A stretch of 64,000 nt of DNA from Streptomyces sp. NBC_00483 (GCF_036013745.1 NZ_CP107880.1:5704001-5768000); one strand, 5' to 3'. Shown: positions 14,437 to 23,669, numbered from the stretch's first letter. Translations and numbers: made by a program. Notes: a model not told the origin generated them from the sequence alone.

Positions 14437-14865
14437 ATGGCGACGAACATCAAGTACGCCGATGTCGAGGTCGGCACCGAGCTGCCCGCGCAGTCCTTCC
14501 CCGTGACGCGCGCCACGCTCGTGCAGTACGCGGGCGCCTCCGGTGACTTCAACCCGATCCACTGGAACGAGAAGTTCGCGGTCGAGGTCGGCCTGCCGGA
14601 CGTGATCGCGCACGGCATGTTCACCATGGCCGCGGCGGTCCGTGTCGTCACCGACTGGGCCGGCGACCCGGCCGCCGTCGTCGAGTACGGCGTCCGCTTC
14701 ACCAAGCCGGTCGTCGTGCCGAACGACGACAAGGGCGCCGAGATAGAGGTCAGCGCCAAGGTCGCGGCCAAGCTCGACGACAACCGCGTACGGGTCGACC
14801 TGACCGCCATGAGCGCGGGGCAGAAGGTGCTCGGGATGTCGCGGGCGGTCGTTCAGCTGGTCTGA
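14437..14865 (+). CDS. MaoC family dehydratase (HadB-like)
   Basis: 142 residues. The hydratase-2 signature is complete: GASGDFNPIHWNEKFA, with the catalytic Asp and His, then DVIAHGMFTMA. This is the active subunit that would pair with the preceding HadA-like protein. Likely reaction: (R)-3-hydroxyacyl-ACP or -CoA dehydration. The pair sits between rpmG and murB and ends at a terminator. Confidence 0.9.
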   Translation: MATNIKYADVEVGTELPAQSFPVTRATLVQYAGASGDFNPIHWNEKFAVEVGLPDVIAHGMFTMAAAVRVVTDWAGDPAAVVEYGVRFTKPVVVPNDDKGAEIEVSAKVAAKLDDNRVRVDLTAMSAGQKVLGMSRAVVQLV

Positions 14866-14898
14866 CCGCTCGGACTGATCGCCATCTACGTAGCTGTG

Positions 14899-14933
14899 CG
14901 TAAGGGGCACCCTCTTTGAGGGTGCCCCTTACG
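14899..14933 (+). terminator. Terminator after the dehydratase pair
   Basis: A 16-bp perfect stem with loop TTT (14915-14917), 34 bases after the stop. Confidence 0.85.
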
Positions 14934-14967
14934 TGTGTCCCTGCTCACATGCGGGGGTTGACTTAGA

Positions 14968-14984
14968 TAGTGATTGGCCACTAA
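14968..14984. promoter_or_regulatory. TetR operator 1 overlapping the regulator's promoter
   Basis: TAGTGATTGGCCACTAA is a dyad (TAGTG/CACTA). It lies between a TTGACT -35 (14958-14963) and a TAACTT -10, 10 bases before the TetR start. The same pattern recurs before the pump gene. Confidence 0.7.
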
Positions 14985-14993
14985 CTTTCTCGC

Positions 14994-15548
14994 ATGGTCA
15001 GGATGAGTGCGGAGGAGCGGCGCGAGAGCGTCATCCGTGCGGCGATGGTCGAATTCGCCCGCGGCGGCTACAAGGGCACGTCCACCGAGGCGATCGCCAA
15101 GCGTGTGGGTGTGTCGCAGCCGTATCTCTTCCGGCTCTTCCCGGGCAAGGAAGCCATCTTCCTTGCCGCGTCCCGGCGTTGCTGTGAAGGCGTCACCGGG
15201 GTGTTCCGGAGGGCGGTCGAGGGGGTGGAGGCGGCCGAGGTCGAGGAGGCCTTGGGCGCGGCCTATCTGTCGCTCATCGCGGACGACCCGGACATGCTGC
15301 TCATGCAGATGCAGATGTACGTCGCCGTGGCCGCGGCGGAAGCGTCCGGTGACCCGGAGTTCGGTGAAGAGCTGCGCGGTCTGTGGATGGAGATGTACGA
15401 CACTGTTCTGCTGGCGATGGGGGCGGATGTCGAAGAGGCGAGCCAGTTCCTCGCGGTGGGGATGCTGATCAACGTCCTGGTGTCGATGGGGTTCCCGCCC
15501 GAGCACCGGGTCTGGACCGGCTGTTTCGCGTCACCGAAGTCCAAGTAG
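14994..15548 (+). CDS. TetR-family repressor of the adjacent MFS pump
   Basis: 184 residues. The N-terminal HTH has the usual TetR pattern: RRESVIRAAMVEFARGGYKG, then STEAIAKRVGVSQPYLFRLF and the GKEAIFLAA segment. The C-terminal ligand domain is Ala/Met-rich helices. The predicted transcription start falls at or next to ATG 14994, so the mRNA may be leaderless; an in-frame ATG at 15003 is the alternative. Operators before this gene and before the MFS gene share one sequence, so it should repress both. Confidence 0.9.
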   Translation: MVRMSAEERRESVIRAAMVEFARGGYKGTSTEAIAKRVGVSQPYLFRLFPGKEAIFLAASRRCCEGVTGVFRRAVEGVEAAEVEEALGAAYLSLIADDPDMLLMQMQMYVAVAAAEASGDPEFGEELRGLWMEMYDTVLLAMGADVEEASQFLAVGMLINVLVSMGFPPEHRVWTGCFASPKSK

Positions 15549-15593
15549 CACGGCATGTGTCACAGGGGTGCGCACTTTTGTACCCACGAAAGT

Positions 15594-15610
15594 TAGTCAT
15601 CAATAACTAA
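15594..15610. promoter_or_regulatory. TetR operator 2 before the MFS gene
   Basis: TAGTCATCAATAACTAA matches operator 1 at TAGT-AT and ACTAA in the same 17-bp register. It lies 22 bases before the MFS start. Confidence 0.7.
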
Positions 15611-15632
15611 CCAAAGGTCACTGGGGGAAGCA

Positions 15633-17069
15633 ATGTCAGGCACCACAGCACCAGCGCAGCGCGGGGGAGCCGTCTGGGCCCTCGTCATCACCAGCATCGC
15701 CGGATTCATGGCGGCCCTCGACAACCTCGTCGTCACCACGGCCCTGCCGTCCATCCGGCAGGATCTCGGCGGCGCGCTCGACGACCTGGAGTGGACGGTC
15801 AGCGCGTACACGCTCACCTTCGCCGTCCTGCTGATGTTCGGCGCGGCGCTCGGCGACCGGTTCGGGCGCAGGCGGCTCTTCCTGGTCGGGATCACGATCT
15901 TCACCGGCGCTTCCGCGGCCGCGGCCATGTCCACCGGCATCGACGCGCTGATCGTCGCCCGCGCCGTGCAGGGTGTTGGTGCCGCGATCATGATGCCGCT
16001 CACCCTGACCCTGCTCACCGCGGCGGTCCCGGCGGCCAAGCGCGGCCTCGCATACGGGATTTGGGGCGCGGTCAACGGGCTCGCGGTCGCCTCGGGGCCG
16101 CTCATCGGCGGCAGCCTCACCGAGCACATCTCCTGGCACTGGATCTTCTGGCTGAACGTTCCGCTGGGCCTCGCCCTGCTGCCGCTCGCCCGGCTGCGCC
16201 TGAAGGAGTCGTACGGCCCCGGCGCACGGCTCGACATCGTGGGCACCCTGCTCGCCAGCGGCGGTCTGTTCGGCATCGTGTACGGCCTGGTGCGCTCGCC
16301 CGTCGTCGGGTGGACCGATCCCCTCGTGCTGACCGGCCTGTTCGCGGGGACGGCGCTGCTCGCCGGGTTTGTGCGCCACGGAATCCGCAACGAGAACTCC
16401 ATGCTGCCCATGCGGCTCTTCCGCTCCCGGGCCTTCTCCGGGATAAACGCCGCGAGCCTGCTGATGTTCCTCGGGATGTTCGGCTCGATCTTCCTGCTCA
16501 GCCAGTTCCTCCAGGGTGTGCTCGGCTACTCGCCGACCGAGGCGGGCCTCAGGATGCTGCCCTGGACCGGCATGCCGATGCTCGTCGCACCGATCGCCGG
16601 CATCCTCTCGGACCGCATCGGCGGCCGGCCCGTCGTCGCGGCGGGGCTGTTCCTCCAGGCCGTCGGACTCGGCTGGTTCGCCGCCGTGGTCTCCGCCGAC
16701 GTCTCGTACGCCGCCCAGCTGCCGGCCCTGATCGTCAGCGGCGTCGGCATGGCCCTCTACTTCGCTCCGGCCGCCAACCTGGTCATGTCCAGCGTCCTTC
16801 CGCAGGAGCAGGGCATCGCATCCGGCGCCAACAACGCGCTGCGCGAGGTCGGCGGTGCGCTTGGCATCGCGGTCATGGCGTCGGTCTTCTCGGCTCAGGG
16901 CGGCTACGACTCCGCACAGCACTTCGTGAACGGGATCGAGCCCGCGCTGTGGGTGGGCGCAGCGCTCGTGGCCCTGGCCGGTGTCGCCGCCCTGTTCATC
17001 CCGCGTGAGGGGCGCGCCAAGCCCGGCGCACCGGATTCCGAGCCTGCTCCGGCCCTGGAGAACGCCTGA
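15633..17069 (+). CDS. EmrB/QacA-type MFS drug efflux transporter
   Basis: 478 residues, about 14 hydrophobic segments (DHA2 family). N-terminal MAALDNLVVTTALPSIRQDL is the motif D1 region of this family, and GDRFGRRRLFL is the conserved loop 2-3 motif. The C-terminal tail is short and acidic. GGGGGAAG precedes ATG 15633. Proton-driven export of toxic or self-made compounds is expected. The TetR gene upstream and the shared operator mark an inducible resistance module. Confidence 0.92.
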   Translation: MSGTTAPAQRGGAVWALVITSIAGFMAALDNLVVTTALPSIRQDLGGALDDLEWTVSAYTLTFAVLLMFGAALGDRFGRRRLFLVGITIFTGASAAAAMSTGIDALIVARAVQGVGAAIMMPLTLTLLTAAVPAAKRGLAYGIWGAVNGLAVASGPLIGGSLTEHISWHWIFWLNVPLGLALLPLARLRLKESYGPGARLDIVGTLLASGGLFGIVYGLVRSPVVGWTDPLVLTGLFAGTALLAGFVRHGIRNENSMLPMRLFRSRAFSGINAASLLMFLGMFGSIFLLSQFLQGVLGYSPTEAGLRMLPWTGMPMLVAPIAGILSDRIGGRPVVAAGLFLQAVGLGWFAAVVSADVSYAAQLPALIVSGVGMALYFAPAANLVMSSVLPQEQGIASGANNALREVGGALGIAVMASVFSAQGGYDSAQHFVNGIEPALWVGAALVALAGVAALFIPREGRAKPGAPDSEPAPALENA

Positions 17070-17107
17070 TCGTTCCGGGCTTCCAGTGAGCCCGGCCACG
17101 GCAATGG

Positions 17108-17132
17108 CGGCCCCGTCCGAGCGGCGGGGCCG
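17108..17132 (+). terminator. Terminator between the MFS pump and murB
   Basis: CGGCCCCG pairs with CGGGGCCG across a 9-nt loop, followed by TTCTCG. Moderate strength. Confidence 0.6.
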
Positions 17133-17151
17133 TTCTCGTACCCTTGAGCGC

Positions 17152-18207
17152 GTGCAGGAACTCCAGGACGCCCCTCTCGCCCCCCTGACCACCTTCCGGC
17201 TCGGCGGGCCCGCCACCCGGCTGCTCACCGCGACCACCGACACCGAGGTGGTCGACGCGGTGCGCGAGGCCGACGCCGCCGGTACGCCGCTGCTGATCAT
17301 CGGCGGCGGCAGCAACCTCGTCATCGGCGACAAGGGCTTCGCGGGCACGGCCCTGCGCATCGCCACCAAGGGCTTCGAACTCGACGGTACGAAGCTGGAA
17401 CTGGCGGCCGGTGAGACCTGGACCGACGCCGTCGAGCGCACCGTCGAGGCCGGGCTCGCGGGCGTCGAGTGCCTCGCAGGGATCCCCGGCTCCGCGGGCG
17501 CGACGCCGATCCAGAACGTGGGTGCGTACGGCCAGGAGGTCTCCTCCACGATCACCGAGGTGATCGCCTACGACCGCACGACCGGCGAGACCGTCACGAT
17601 CCCGAACGCCGAGTGCGCCTTCTCGTACCGGCACAGCCGCTTCAAGGCCGAACCCGACCGCTACGTAGTGCTGCGTGTGCGGTTCGAGCTGGAGGATGCG
17701 GGCGGCCTCAGCGCGCCCCTGAAGTACCCGGAGACCGCGCGCTCCCTCGGCGTCGAGGCGGGCGAGCGCGTGTCCGCCGCCCTCGCGCGCGAGACGGTCC
17801 TGAAGCTGCGCGGCGGCAAGGGCATGGTGCTCGACCCGGAGGACCACGACACATGGTCGGCGGGCTCGTTCTTTACCAACCCGATCCTTACGGATGCGGA
17901 GTTCGCGGCCTTCCACGCGCGCGTGGTCGAGCGTCTGGGGACGGACGCGAAGGCCCCCGCGTTCCCCGCGGGGGAGGGCCTCACCAAGACCTCCGCGGCC
18001 TGGCTCATCGACAAGGCGGGCTTCACCAAGGGCTACGGGACCGGCCCCGCCCGCATTTCCACCAAGCACACGCTCGCCCTGACGAACCGCGGCGAGGCCA
18101 CCACGGAGGACCTGCTCGCGCTCGCCCGTGAGGTCGTCGCCGGGGTCAGGGACGTCTTCGGCGTGACGCTGGTCAACGAGCCGGTGACGGTCGGCGTCAG
18201 CCTCTGA
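17152..18207 (+). CDS. murB: UDP-N-acetylmuramate dehydrogenase
   Basis: 351 residues from GTG 17152. A TACCCT lies about 7 bases upstream of the start and no ribosome-binding site is seen, so the message is probably leaderless; longer in-frame starts reach into the pump gene. Reduces UDP-GlcNAc-enolpyruvate to UDP-MurNAc with FAD and NADPH. Seen: TTFRLGGPA at the start, FAD-binding IIGGGSNLVIGD, GIPGSAGATPIQNVGAYGQE, the Ser of WSAGSFFTNPI and the C-terminal Glu (LVNEPVTVGV). It is the cytosolic peptidoglycan precursor step. Confidence 0.95.
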   Translation: MQELQDAPLAPLTTFRLGGPATRLLTATTDTEVVDAVREADAAGTPLLIIGGGSNLVIGDKGFAGTALRIATKGFELDGTKLELAAGETWTDAVERTVEAGLAGVECLAGIPGSAGATPIQNVGAYGQEVSSTITEVIAYDRTTGETVTIPNAECAFSYRHSRFKAEPDRYVVLRVRFELEDAGGLSAPLKYPETARSLGVEAGERVSAALARETVLKLRGGKGMVLDPEDHDTWSAGSFFTNPILTDAEFAAFHARVVERLGTDAKAPAFPAGEGLTKTSAAWLIDKAGFTKGYGTGPARISTKHTLALTNRGEATTEDLLALAREVVAGVRDVFGVTLVNEPVTVGVSL

Positions 18208-18229
18208 GCCGCCCCCGGCCCCGGGCCGC

Positions 18230-18862
18230 CTAGTAGGCGACCCCGACGCCCTGCTTCACCGTCGCCGGGTCGTCCACCATCGCCAGCATCGCGTGCGCCA
18301 CGTCCGCGCGGCCGGCGAAGCGACCCGCGCGCGGGAAGCCGCCGACGACCGTGCGGTACGAACCGGTGAGCGGCTTGTCCTGGAGGCGGGGCGGCCGCAC
18401 CGAGGTCCAGTCCGTGGCGCTGCGCGCCAACTCGGCCTCCATGGCGGTCAGATCGACATAGACGCCCTTGAGGATCGCGCCGACCATTTTCAGCATCACG
18501 CGGTCGATCAGCGGCGAGCCCGCCGGCTCGGGACCCACCGGACCCGCGCTGACCACCAGCAGCCTGCGCACGCCCTCCGCCTCCATCGCCTTCAGGACCG
18601 ACCGCGTGAGCTCGGTGGCGATGCCCGCGTCCGCGCGCCTGCGGGCGCCCAGGCCGGACAGCACGGCGTCCCGGCCCGCGACCGCCGGGCGCAGCGACTC
18701 GGGGTCCTTCAGGTCGCCGCGGACCACCTCCAGGCGCTCGCCGGTCACGGTGAGCCTCGCGGGGTCGCGGACCACCGCCGTGACCTCGTGCCCGGCCGCC
18801 AGGGCCTGCCTGACGATCTCCTGTCCGATCCCGCCCGTCGCACCGAAAACCGTGAGCTTCAT
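18230..18862 (-). CDS. NAD(P)H-binding oxidoreductase (NmrA/atypical SDR)
   Basis: 210 residues. Rossmann motif FGATGGIGQEIVRQAL at residues 5-20, followed by VTAVVRDPARL, VRGDLKDPESL, and VSAGPVGPE at the active-site strand. WTSVRPPRLQDKP is the family's later conserved stretch. Possibly a quinone or flavin-type reductase or a redox sensor. Divergent from the TetR gene, with twin operators between them. Confidence 0.85.
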   Translation of the reverse strand: MKLTVFGATGGIGQEIVRQALAAGHEVTAVVRDPARLTVTGERLEVVRGDLKDPESLRPAVAGRDAVLSGLGARRRADAGIATELTRSVLKAMEAEGVRRLLVVSAGPVGPEPAGSPLIDRVMLKMVGAILKGVYVDLTAMEAELARSATDWTSVRPPRLQDKPLTGSYRTVVGGFPRAGRFAGRADVAHAMLAMVDDPATVKQGVGVAY

Positions 18863-18893
18863 GGCGTACCTCCAGGTGTGCGTCGCTTGGTGG

Positions 18894-18942
18894 GTGAGTA
18901 TTCACTCACCTCGATTCACCTTTAGAGTGAGTGAGTACTCAC
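18894..18942. promoter_or_regulatory. Twin TetR operators GTGAGT-N4-ACTCAC
   Basis: Two exact 16-bp dyads, at 18894-18909 and 18927-18942, share arms GTGAGT/ACTCAC and a start-to-start distance of 33 bp (about three helical turns). They fill the gap between divergent genes, so one regulator can control both. Confidence 0.82.
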
Positions 18943-18970
18943 CCCCGCGTCAAGGTTGGTTGGAGCCCAC

Positions 18971-19576
18971 ATGGACCAGAAGCCGGCCCGTGTCCGCATC
19001 GTCGAGGCGGCCCACGAGCTCATGCTGAGCATCGGGCTCGCCCGCACGACCACCAAGGAGATCGCCAAGGCGGCGGACTGCTCCGAAGCGGCGCTCTACA
19101 AGTACTTCGCGAACAAGGAGGAGCTCTTCGTGACGGTGCTCAACGAGCGCCTCCCGAAGCTGGGTTCTCTTCTCGGTCGACTCCTCACGGAAGGCGCGGG
19201 AGACCCCGACCGCACGGTCGAGCAGAACCTCACCGAGATCGCCCGTGAAGCGGCGCTCTTCTACGAGCAGACGTTCCCGATGGCCGCGTCCCTGTATGCG
19301 GAGCCCAAGCTCAAGCGCCGCCACGAAGAGGTGATGCGGGAACTGGGCACCGGGCCGCACAAGCCGATCCAGGGTCTTGACGCCTACTTGCGGGCCGAAC
19401 AGAAGTCCGGACGCATCGGCGCCGAAGCCGACACGTATGCGGCCGCCTCACTCCTCCTGGGTGCGTGCTCCCAGCGCGCCTTCGCCTACGAGATGTCCCC
19501 GGACGGCAGACCGCCCCAGCCGGTGGACGAGTTCGCGGCCCACATCGCGCGCACCCTACTGAACGGGATCGCCTGA
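18971..19576 (+). CDS. TetR-family regulator, divergent from the NAD(P)H oxidoreductase
   Basis: 201 residues from ATG 18971. An upstream in-frame start at 18956 lacks support. The HTH is at residues about 6-52: RIVEAAHELMLSIGLARTTT then KEIAKAADCSEAALYKYFAN and KEELFVTVL. The C-terminal helical domain carries the ligand pocket. It should bind the GTGAGT-N4-ACTCAC sites and repress itself and the oxidoreductase until a ligand, unknown here, is present. Confidence 0.9.
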   Translation: MDQKPARVRIVEAAHELMLSIGLARTTTKEIAKAADCSEAALYKYFANKEELFVTVLNERLPKLGSLLGRLLTEGAGDPDRTVEQNLTEIAREAALFYEQTFPMAASLYAEPKLKRRHEEVMRELGTGPHKPIQGLDAYLRAEQKSGRIGAEADTYAAASLLLGACSQRAFAYEMSPDGRPPQPVDEFAAHIARTLLNGIA

Positions 19577-19619
19577 GCGGGATCGCTTGAGCCGGCGGTC
19601 GGCCGGTCGGACGGTCCGC

Positions 19620-20642
19620 TCAGGCCGCGAGCCACTCGTCCACGCCGCTCAGAAGCTTCTCCCTGATGTCCTCGGGGGCCGCCGAGCCGCGCACCGACTG
19701 CCGGGCGAGTTCGGCCAGTTCGGCGTCGGAGAAGCCGTGGTGGCGACGCGCGATGTCGTACTGGGCGGCGAGCCGCGAGCCGAACAGGAGCGGGTCGTCG
19801 GCGCCCAGCGCCATCGGCACCCCGGCGTCGTACAGCGTGCGCAGCGGCACGTCCTCGGGCTTCTCGTAGACGCCGAGGGCGACGTTCGAGGCCGGGCACA
19901 CCTCGCAGGTCACGCCCCCGTCCGCGAGGCGCTTCAGCAGTCGCGGATCCTCGGCTGCCCGCACGCCGTGGCCGACCCGCGTGGCATCCAGGTCGTCGAG
20001 GCAGTCGCGCACGGACGAGGGGCCGGTCAGCTCGCCCCCGTGCGGCGCCGAAAGCAGCCCGCCCTCGCGCGCGATGGCGAAGGCCCGGTCGAAGTCCCGC
20101 GCCATGCCCCGCCGTTCGTCGTTGGAGAGCCCGAAACCGACGATGCCCCGGTCCGCGTACCGCACCGCGAGCCGCGCCAGCGTACGGGCGTCCAGCGGGT
20201 GCTTCATACGGTTCGCGGCGACGAGGACGCGCATCCCGAGCCCGGTCTCCCGCGCGGCGCTGTCCACGGCGTCGAGGATGATCTCCAGAGCCGGGATCAG
20301 GCCGCCGAGACGCGGCGCGTACGAGGTCGGATCGACCTGGATCTCCAGCCACCCGGACCCGTCCGCGATGTCCTCCTCCGCGGCCTCCCGCACCAGACGC
20401 TGAATGTCCTCGGGAGCCCGCAGACAGGAACGCGCCGCATCGTAGAGCCGCTGAAAGCGGAACCAGCCCCGCTCGTCCGTCGCCCGCAGCTTCGGTGGCT
20501 CGGCCCCGGTCAGCGCGTCCGGGAGCCGCACTCCGTATTTGTCGGCGAGTTCCAACAGGGTCGTGGGCCGCATCGACCCGGTGAAGTGCAGATGCAGGTG
20601 GGCCTTCGGCAACTGACGTACATCACGTCCTACACGCTCCAT
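19620..20642 (-). CDS. add: Adenosine deaminase
   Basis: 340 residues from ATG 20642. Longer in-frame readings add a Ser/Pro/Arg-rich stretch and are not supported. Hydrolyses adenosine or deoxyadenosine to inosine in purine salvage. Zinc and catalytic motifs are complete: KAHLHLHFTGSM, the HGGE segment (LLSAPHGGELTG), VGHGVRAAEDP, EVCPASN and MALGADDPLLF. Same strand as and downstream of aspC, with a hairpin between. Confidence 0.93.
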   Translation of the reverse strand: MERVGRDVRQLPKAHLHLHFTGSMRPTTLLELADKYGVRLPDALTGAEPPKLRATDERGWFRFQRLYDAARSCLRAPEDIQRLVREAAEEDIADGSGWLEIQVDPTSYAPRLGGLIPALEIILDAVDSAARETGLGMRVLVAANRMKHPLDARTLARLAVRYADRGIVGFGLSNDERRGMARDFDRAFAIAREGGLLSAPHGGELTGPSSVRDCLDDLDATRVGHGVRAAEDPRLLKRLADGGVTCEVCPASNVALGVYEKPEDVPLRTLYDAGVPMALGADDPLLFGSRLAAQYDIARRHHGFSDAELAELARQSVRGSAAPEDIREKLLSGVDEWLAA

Positions 20643-20714
20643 CCCAAGATCCTGCCGTACGCACCTGTCGTACCGGTAGCGCCTTTCCACCTTCGGGGAC
20701 CCGTCCGAACGAAC

Positions 20715-20748
20715 AAGCGGGCCGCCTCCGGAGGGAGACGGCCCGCTT
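20715..20748 (-). terminator. Terminator between aspC and add
   Basis: AAGCGGGCCG pairs with CGGCCCGCTT around a 14-nt loop that can pair further, 20 bases beyond the aspC stop. Confidence 0.7.
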
Positions 20749-20768
20749 GCACACACTTACGTAGAAGC

Positions 20769-22016
20769 TCAGTCGCGCGCCTCGGCGAGCAGCTTCTGGA
20801 TGCGCGAGACGCCCTCGACGAGGTCCTCGTCACCGAGCGCGTACGACAGCCGCAGGTAACCCGGCGTGCCGAAGGCCTCGCCCGGAACCACCGCGACCTC
20901 GGCCTCCTCCAGGATGAGCGCGGCCAGCTCGACGCTGTCCTGCGGGCGCTTGCCGCGGATCTCCTTGCCGAGCAGACCCTTCACCGACGGGTACGCGTAG
21001 AAGGCACCCTCGGGCTCCGGGCAGACGATGCCGTCGATCTCGTTGAGCATCCGCACGATCGTCTTACGACGCCGGTCGAAGGCCTCGCGCATCTTCTCCA
21101 CGGCCGTCAGGTCGCCGGACACGGCGGCGAGCGCGGCCGCCTGCGCCACGTTGGAGACGTTCGAAGTGGCGTGCGACTGCAGGTTCGTCGCGGCCTTCAC
21201 CACGTCCTTCGGGCCGATGATCCACCCGACGCGCCAGCCGGTCATCGCGTACGTCTTCGCGACACCGTTGACCACGATGCACTTGTCGCGCAGCTCCGGA
21301 AGGAGCGCCGGCAGCGACGTGAACTTCGCGTCTCCGTAGACGAGGTGCTCGTAGATCTCGTCCGTCATCACCCACAGGCCGTGCTCCACGGCCCAGCGGC
21401 CGATGGCCTCCGCGTCGGCCTCGCTGTACACGGCGCCCGTCGGGTTCGACGGCGACACGAACAGCACGACCTTCGTGCGCTCGGTGCGCGCGGCCTCCAG
21501 CTGCTCCACGGAGACGCGGTAGCCGGTCGTCTCGTCGGCGACGACCTCCACCGGCACACCGCCCGCGAGGCGGATCGACTCCGGGTACGTGGTCCAGTAC
21601 GGGGCCGGGACGATGACCTCGTCGCCCGGGTCGAGGATCGCGGCGAACGCCTCGTAGATGGCCTGCTTGCCGCCGTTCGTCACCAGGATCTGCGAGGCGT
21701 CGACCTCGTAGCCGGAGTCGCGCAGCGTCTTCGCGGCGATCGCGGCCTTCAGCTCGGGCAGACCGCCGGCCGGGGTGTAGCGGTGGAACTTCGGGTTCTT
21801 GCAGGCCTCGATGGCCGCCTCGACCACGTAGTCCGGCGTCGGGAAGTCGGGTTCACCGGCGCCGAAGCCGATCACCGGGCGCCCGGCGGCCTTGAGGGCC
21901 TTGGCCTTGGCGTCGACGGCGAGGGTCGCGGACTCGGAGATCGAACCGACCCGGGCCGACACCCGACGCTCGGTGGGAGAGGAACCTGCGGACGGAGAAG
22001 GAGTTGCAGCGCTCAT
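20769..22016 (-). CDS. aspC: Aspartate aminotransferase (class I pyridoxal-phosphate)
   Basis: 415 residues from ATG 22016; a longer in-frame start (22178) lies in promoter DNA. Transfers the amino group between aspartate and 2-oxoglutarate. Seen: [20 protein letters not shown] at the start, [11 protein letters not shown], the substrate-pocket [21 protein letters not shown], and the PLP lysine in [17 protein letters not shown]. This is the prephenate/aspartate aminotransferase type usual in Streptomyces beside secE. It is divergent from the tRNA-Trp-secE unit. Confidence 0.94.
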   Translation of the reverse strand: MSAATPSPSAGSSPTERRVSARVGSISESATLAVDAKAKALKAAGRPVIGFGAGEPDFPTPDYVVEAAIEACKNPKFHRYTPAGGLPELKAAIAAKTLRDSGYEVDASQILVTNGGKQAIYEAFAAILDPGDEVIVPAPYWTTYPESIRLAGGVPVEVVADETTGYRVSVEQLEAARTERTKVVLFVSPSNPTGAVYSEADAEAIGRWAVEHGLWVMTDEIYEHLVYGDAKFTSLPALLPELRDKCIVVNGVAKTYAMTGWRVGWIIGPKDVVKAATNLQSHATSNVSNVAQAAALAAVSGDLTAVEKMREAFDRRRKTIVRMLNEIDGIVCPEPEGAFYAYPSVKGLLGKEIRGKRPQDSVELAALILEEAEVAVVPGEAFGTPGYLRLSYALGDEDLVEGVSRIQKLLAEARD

Positions 22017-22106
22017 GACCCCATCGTTCCAGACCGGAAACCCGCCCGGCACACGGGTTTCGAAGAGCATGGGATCCACTCTTGATCCACTTGCGGATGT
22101 TGCTCG

Positions 22107-22136
22107 TTCGACGGGGGGCTCCGGAACACGTACACT
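22107..22136 (+). promoter_or_regulatory. Promoter for tRNA-Trp and probably secE
   Basis: TTCGAC (22107-22112), 18-bp spacer, TACACT (22131-22136). A second TACGTT lies just before the tRNA. Confidence 0.55.
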
Positions 22137-22218
22137 CACTGCTCGTTGGCCTTCAACGGCCGCGCCTTCCGACTGCACTCCGTGCGTCAGGGCGGATGCG
22201 GTACGTTGGGGGAGACAA

Positions 22219-22291
22219 AGGGTCGTAGCTCAATTGGTAGAGCACTGGTCTCCAAAACCAGCGGTTGGGGGTTCAAGTCCCTCCGGCCCTG
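22219..22291 (+). tRNA. tRNA-Trp (CCA)
   Basis: Acceptor AGGGTCG pairs with CGGCCCT (one G-T). Anticodon loop CTCCAAA gives CCA, T-arm GGGGG-TTCAAGT-CCCTC, discriminator G. It lies just ahead of secE, the usual Streptomyces arrangement. Confidence 0.95.
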
Positions 22292-22398
22292 CTACACACT
22301 CCTTCGCCAGGATGTGTGCGCATGTACGTACTGCATTGCACCGCCGTGCGGCTCCACCGGGCGCGGCACGGCCACGACCCGGAATCAGGTGAGGACGA

Positions 22399-22677
22399 GT
22401 GACGGACGCCGTGGGCTCCATCGACAAGCCTGATGCTGAGGCACTGGAGTCCAAGAAGGCCCGTAAGGGCGGCAAGCGCGGAAAGAAGGGCCCCTTCGGC
22501 CGTCTCGCGCTCTTCTACCGCCAGATCGTCGCGGAACTCCGCAAGGTCGTCTGGCCGACTCGCAATCAGCTCTCGACGTACACCACAGTGGTGATTGTGT
22601 TCGTCGTCATCATGATCGGTCTTGTCACCGTGATTGACTATGGCTTCAACCACCTTGTCAAGTACGTATTCGGCTGA
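22399..22677 (+). CDS. secE: Preprotein translocase subunit SecE
   Basis: 92 residues from GTG 22399 with GAGG close upstream. The first 40 residues are very basic ([14 protein letters not shown]). The conserved cytoplasmic helix is [20 protein letters not shown], then one membrane segment near residues 62-82 ([20 protein letters not shown]). It clamps SecY in the plasma membrane. Followed by a GGGCGCC hairpin (22692-22712) and nusG. Confidence 0.95.
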   Translation: MTDAVGSIDKPDAEALESKKARKGGKRGKKGPFGRLALFYRQIVAELRKVVWPTRNQLSTYTTVVIVFVVIMIGLVTVIDYGFNHLVKYVFG

Positions 22678-22756
22678 GCCGAAAAGCGGAGGGCGCCGAA
22701 GTCCGGCGCCCCTTTCGCGCGTTCCACCCCTATGTATCCAGGAAGAAGCAGCCACA

Positions 22757-23635
22757 GTGTCTGACCCGAACCTGAACGAGGCGATCGAGCCGGTCGAGTC
22801 CGCTGAGGACGAGCTCGACATCGTCGAGGCGGCGGACGCCGAGGACCCGGACCAGGCAGAGGCTGCCGACATCGCTGCCGGCGAGCCCGCCGAGGAAGCC
22901 GCGGTCGAGACCGTGGTGGACGCCGACGCCGAGGCCGCCGAGGAAGCCCAGGCGGAGGACGTCCCGGCCGAGGCCGAGGAAGCCGTCGAGGCCGAGGAAG
23001 CCGTCGAGGAGGAGCCGGTCGACCCGATCACCGCGCTCCGCGAGGAACTGCGGTTCCTGCCCGGCGACTGGTACGTGATCCACACCTACGCGGGCTACGA
23101 GAAGCGCGTGAAGGCGAACCTGGAGCAGCGCGCCGTCTCGCTCAACGTCGAGGAGTTCATCTACCAGGCCGAGGTCCCCGAGGAAGAGATCGTCCAGATC
23201 AAGAACGGCGAGCGCAAGAACGTCCGGCAGAACAAGCTGCCCGGTTACGTTCTCGTCCGCATGGATCTGACGAACGAGTCCTGGGGCGTCGTCCGTAACA
23301 CGCCCGGCGTCACCGGCTTCGTGGGCAACGCCTACGACCCGTACCCGCTGACCCTGGACGAGATCGTCAAGATGCTGGCCCCGGAGGCCGAGGAGAAGGC
23401 CGCCCGCGAGGCCGCCGAGTCCGAGGGCAAGCCGGCGCCGCAGCGCAAGGTCGAGGTCCAGGTCCTGGACTTCGAGGTCGGCGACTCGGTCACCGTCACC
23501 GACGGCCCGTTCGCGACGCTGCAGGCGACGATCAACGAGATCAACGCCGACTCGAAGAAGGTCAAGGGCCTCGTCGAGATCTTCGGTCGCGAGACCCCGG
23601 TCGAGCTGAGCTTCGACCAGATCCAGAAGAACTAG
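22757..23635 (+). CDS. nusG: Transcription elongation/antitermination factor NusG
   Basis: 292 residues from GTG 22757, longer than the usual 180. Residues 1-95 are an acidic Glu/Ala extension (for example [20 protein letters not shown]) common in actinobacteria. The NGN domain follows ([20 protein letters not shown], then [20 protein letters not shown] and TPGVTGFVG), then the KOW domain ([20 protein letters not shown]). Binds RNA polymerase and couples to S10/Rho. It forms an operon with secE. Confidence 0.96.
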   Translation: MSDPNLNEAIEPVESAEDELDIVEAADAEDPDQAEAADIAAGEPAEEAAVETVVDADAEAAEEAQAEDVPAEAEEAVEAEEAVEEEPVDPITALREELRFLPGDWYVIHTYAGYEKRVKANLEQRAVSLNVEEFIYQAEVPEEEIVQIKNGERKNVRQNKLPGYVLVRMDLTNESWGVVRNTPGVTGFVGNAYDPYPLTLDEIVKMLAPEAEEKAAREAAESEGKPAPQRKVEVQVLDFEVGDSVTVTDGPFATLQATINEINADSKKVKGLVEIFGRETPVELSFDQIQKN

Positions 23636-23669
23636 CCCTTCCGGCGCCTTCTGGGCACACGCTTCCGAA

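Noticed and set aside
15636..17555. 639-codon minus-strand frame
   Set aside because: Shadow of the MFS pump and murB; composition is Arg/Gly/Glu-rich, as typical of antisense frames.
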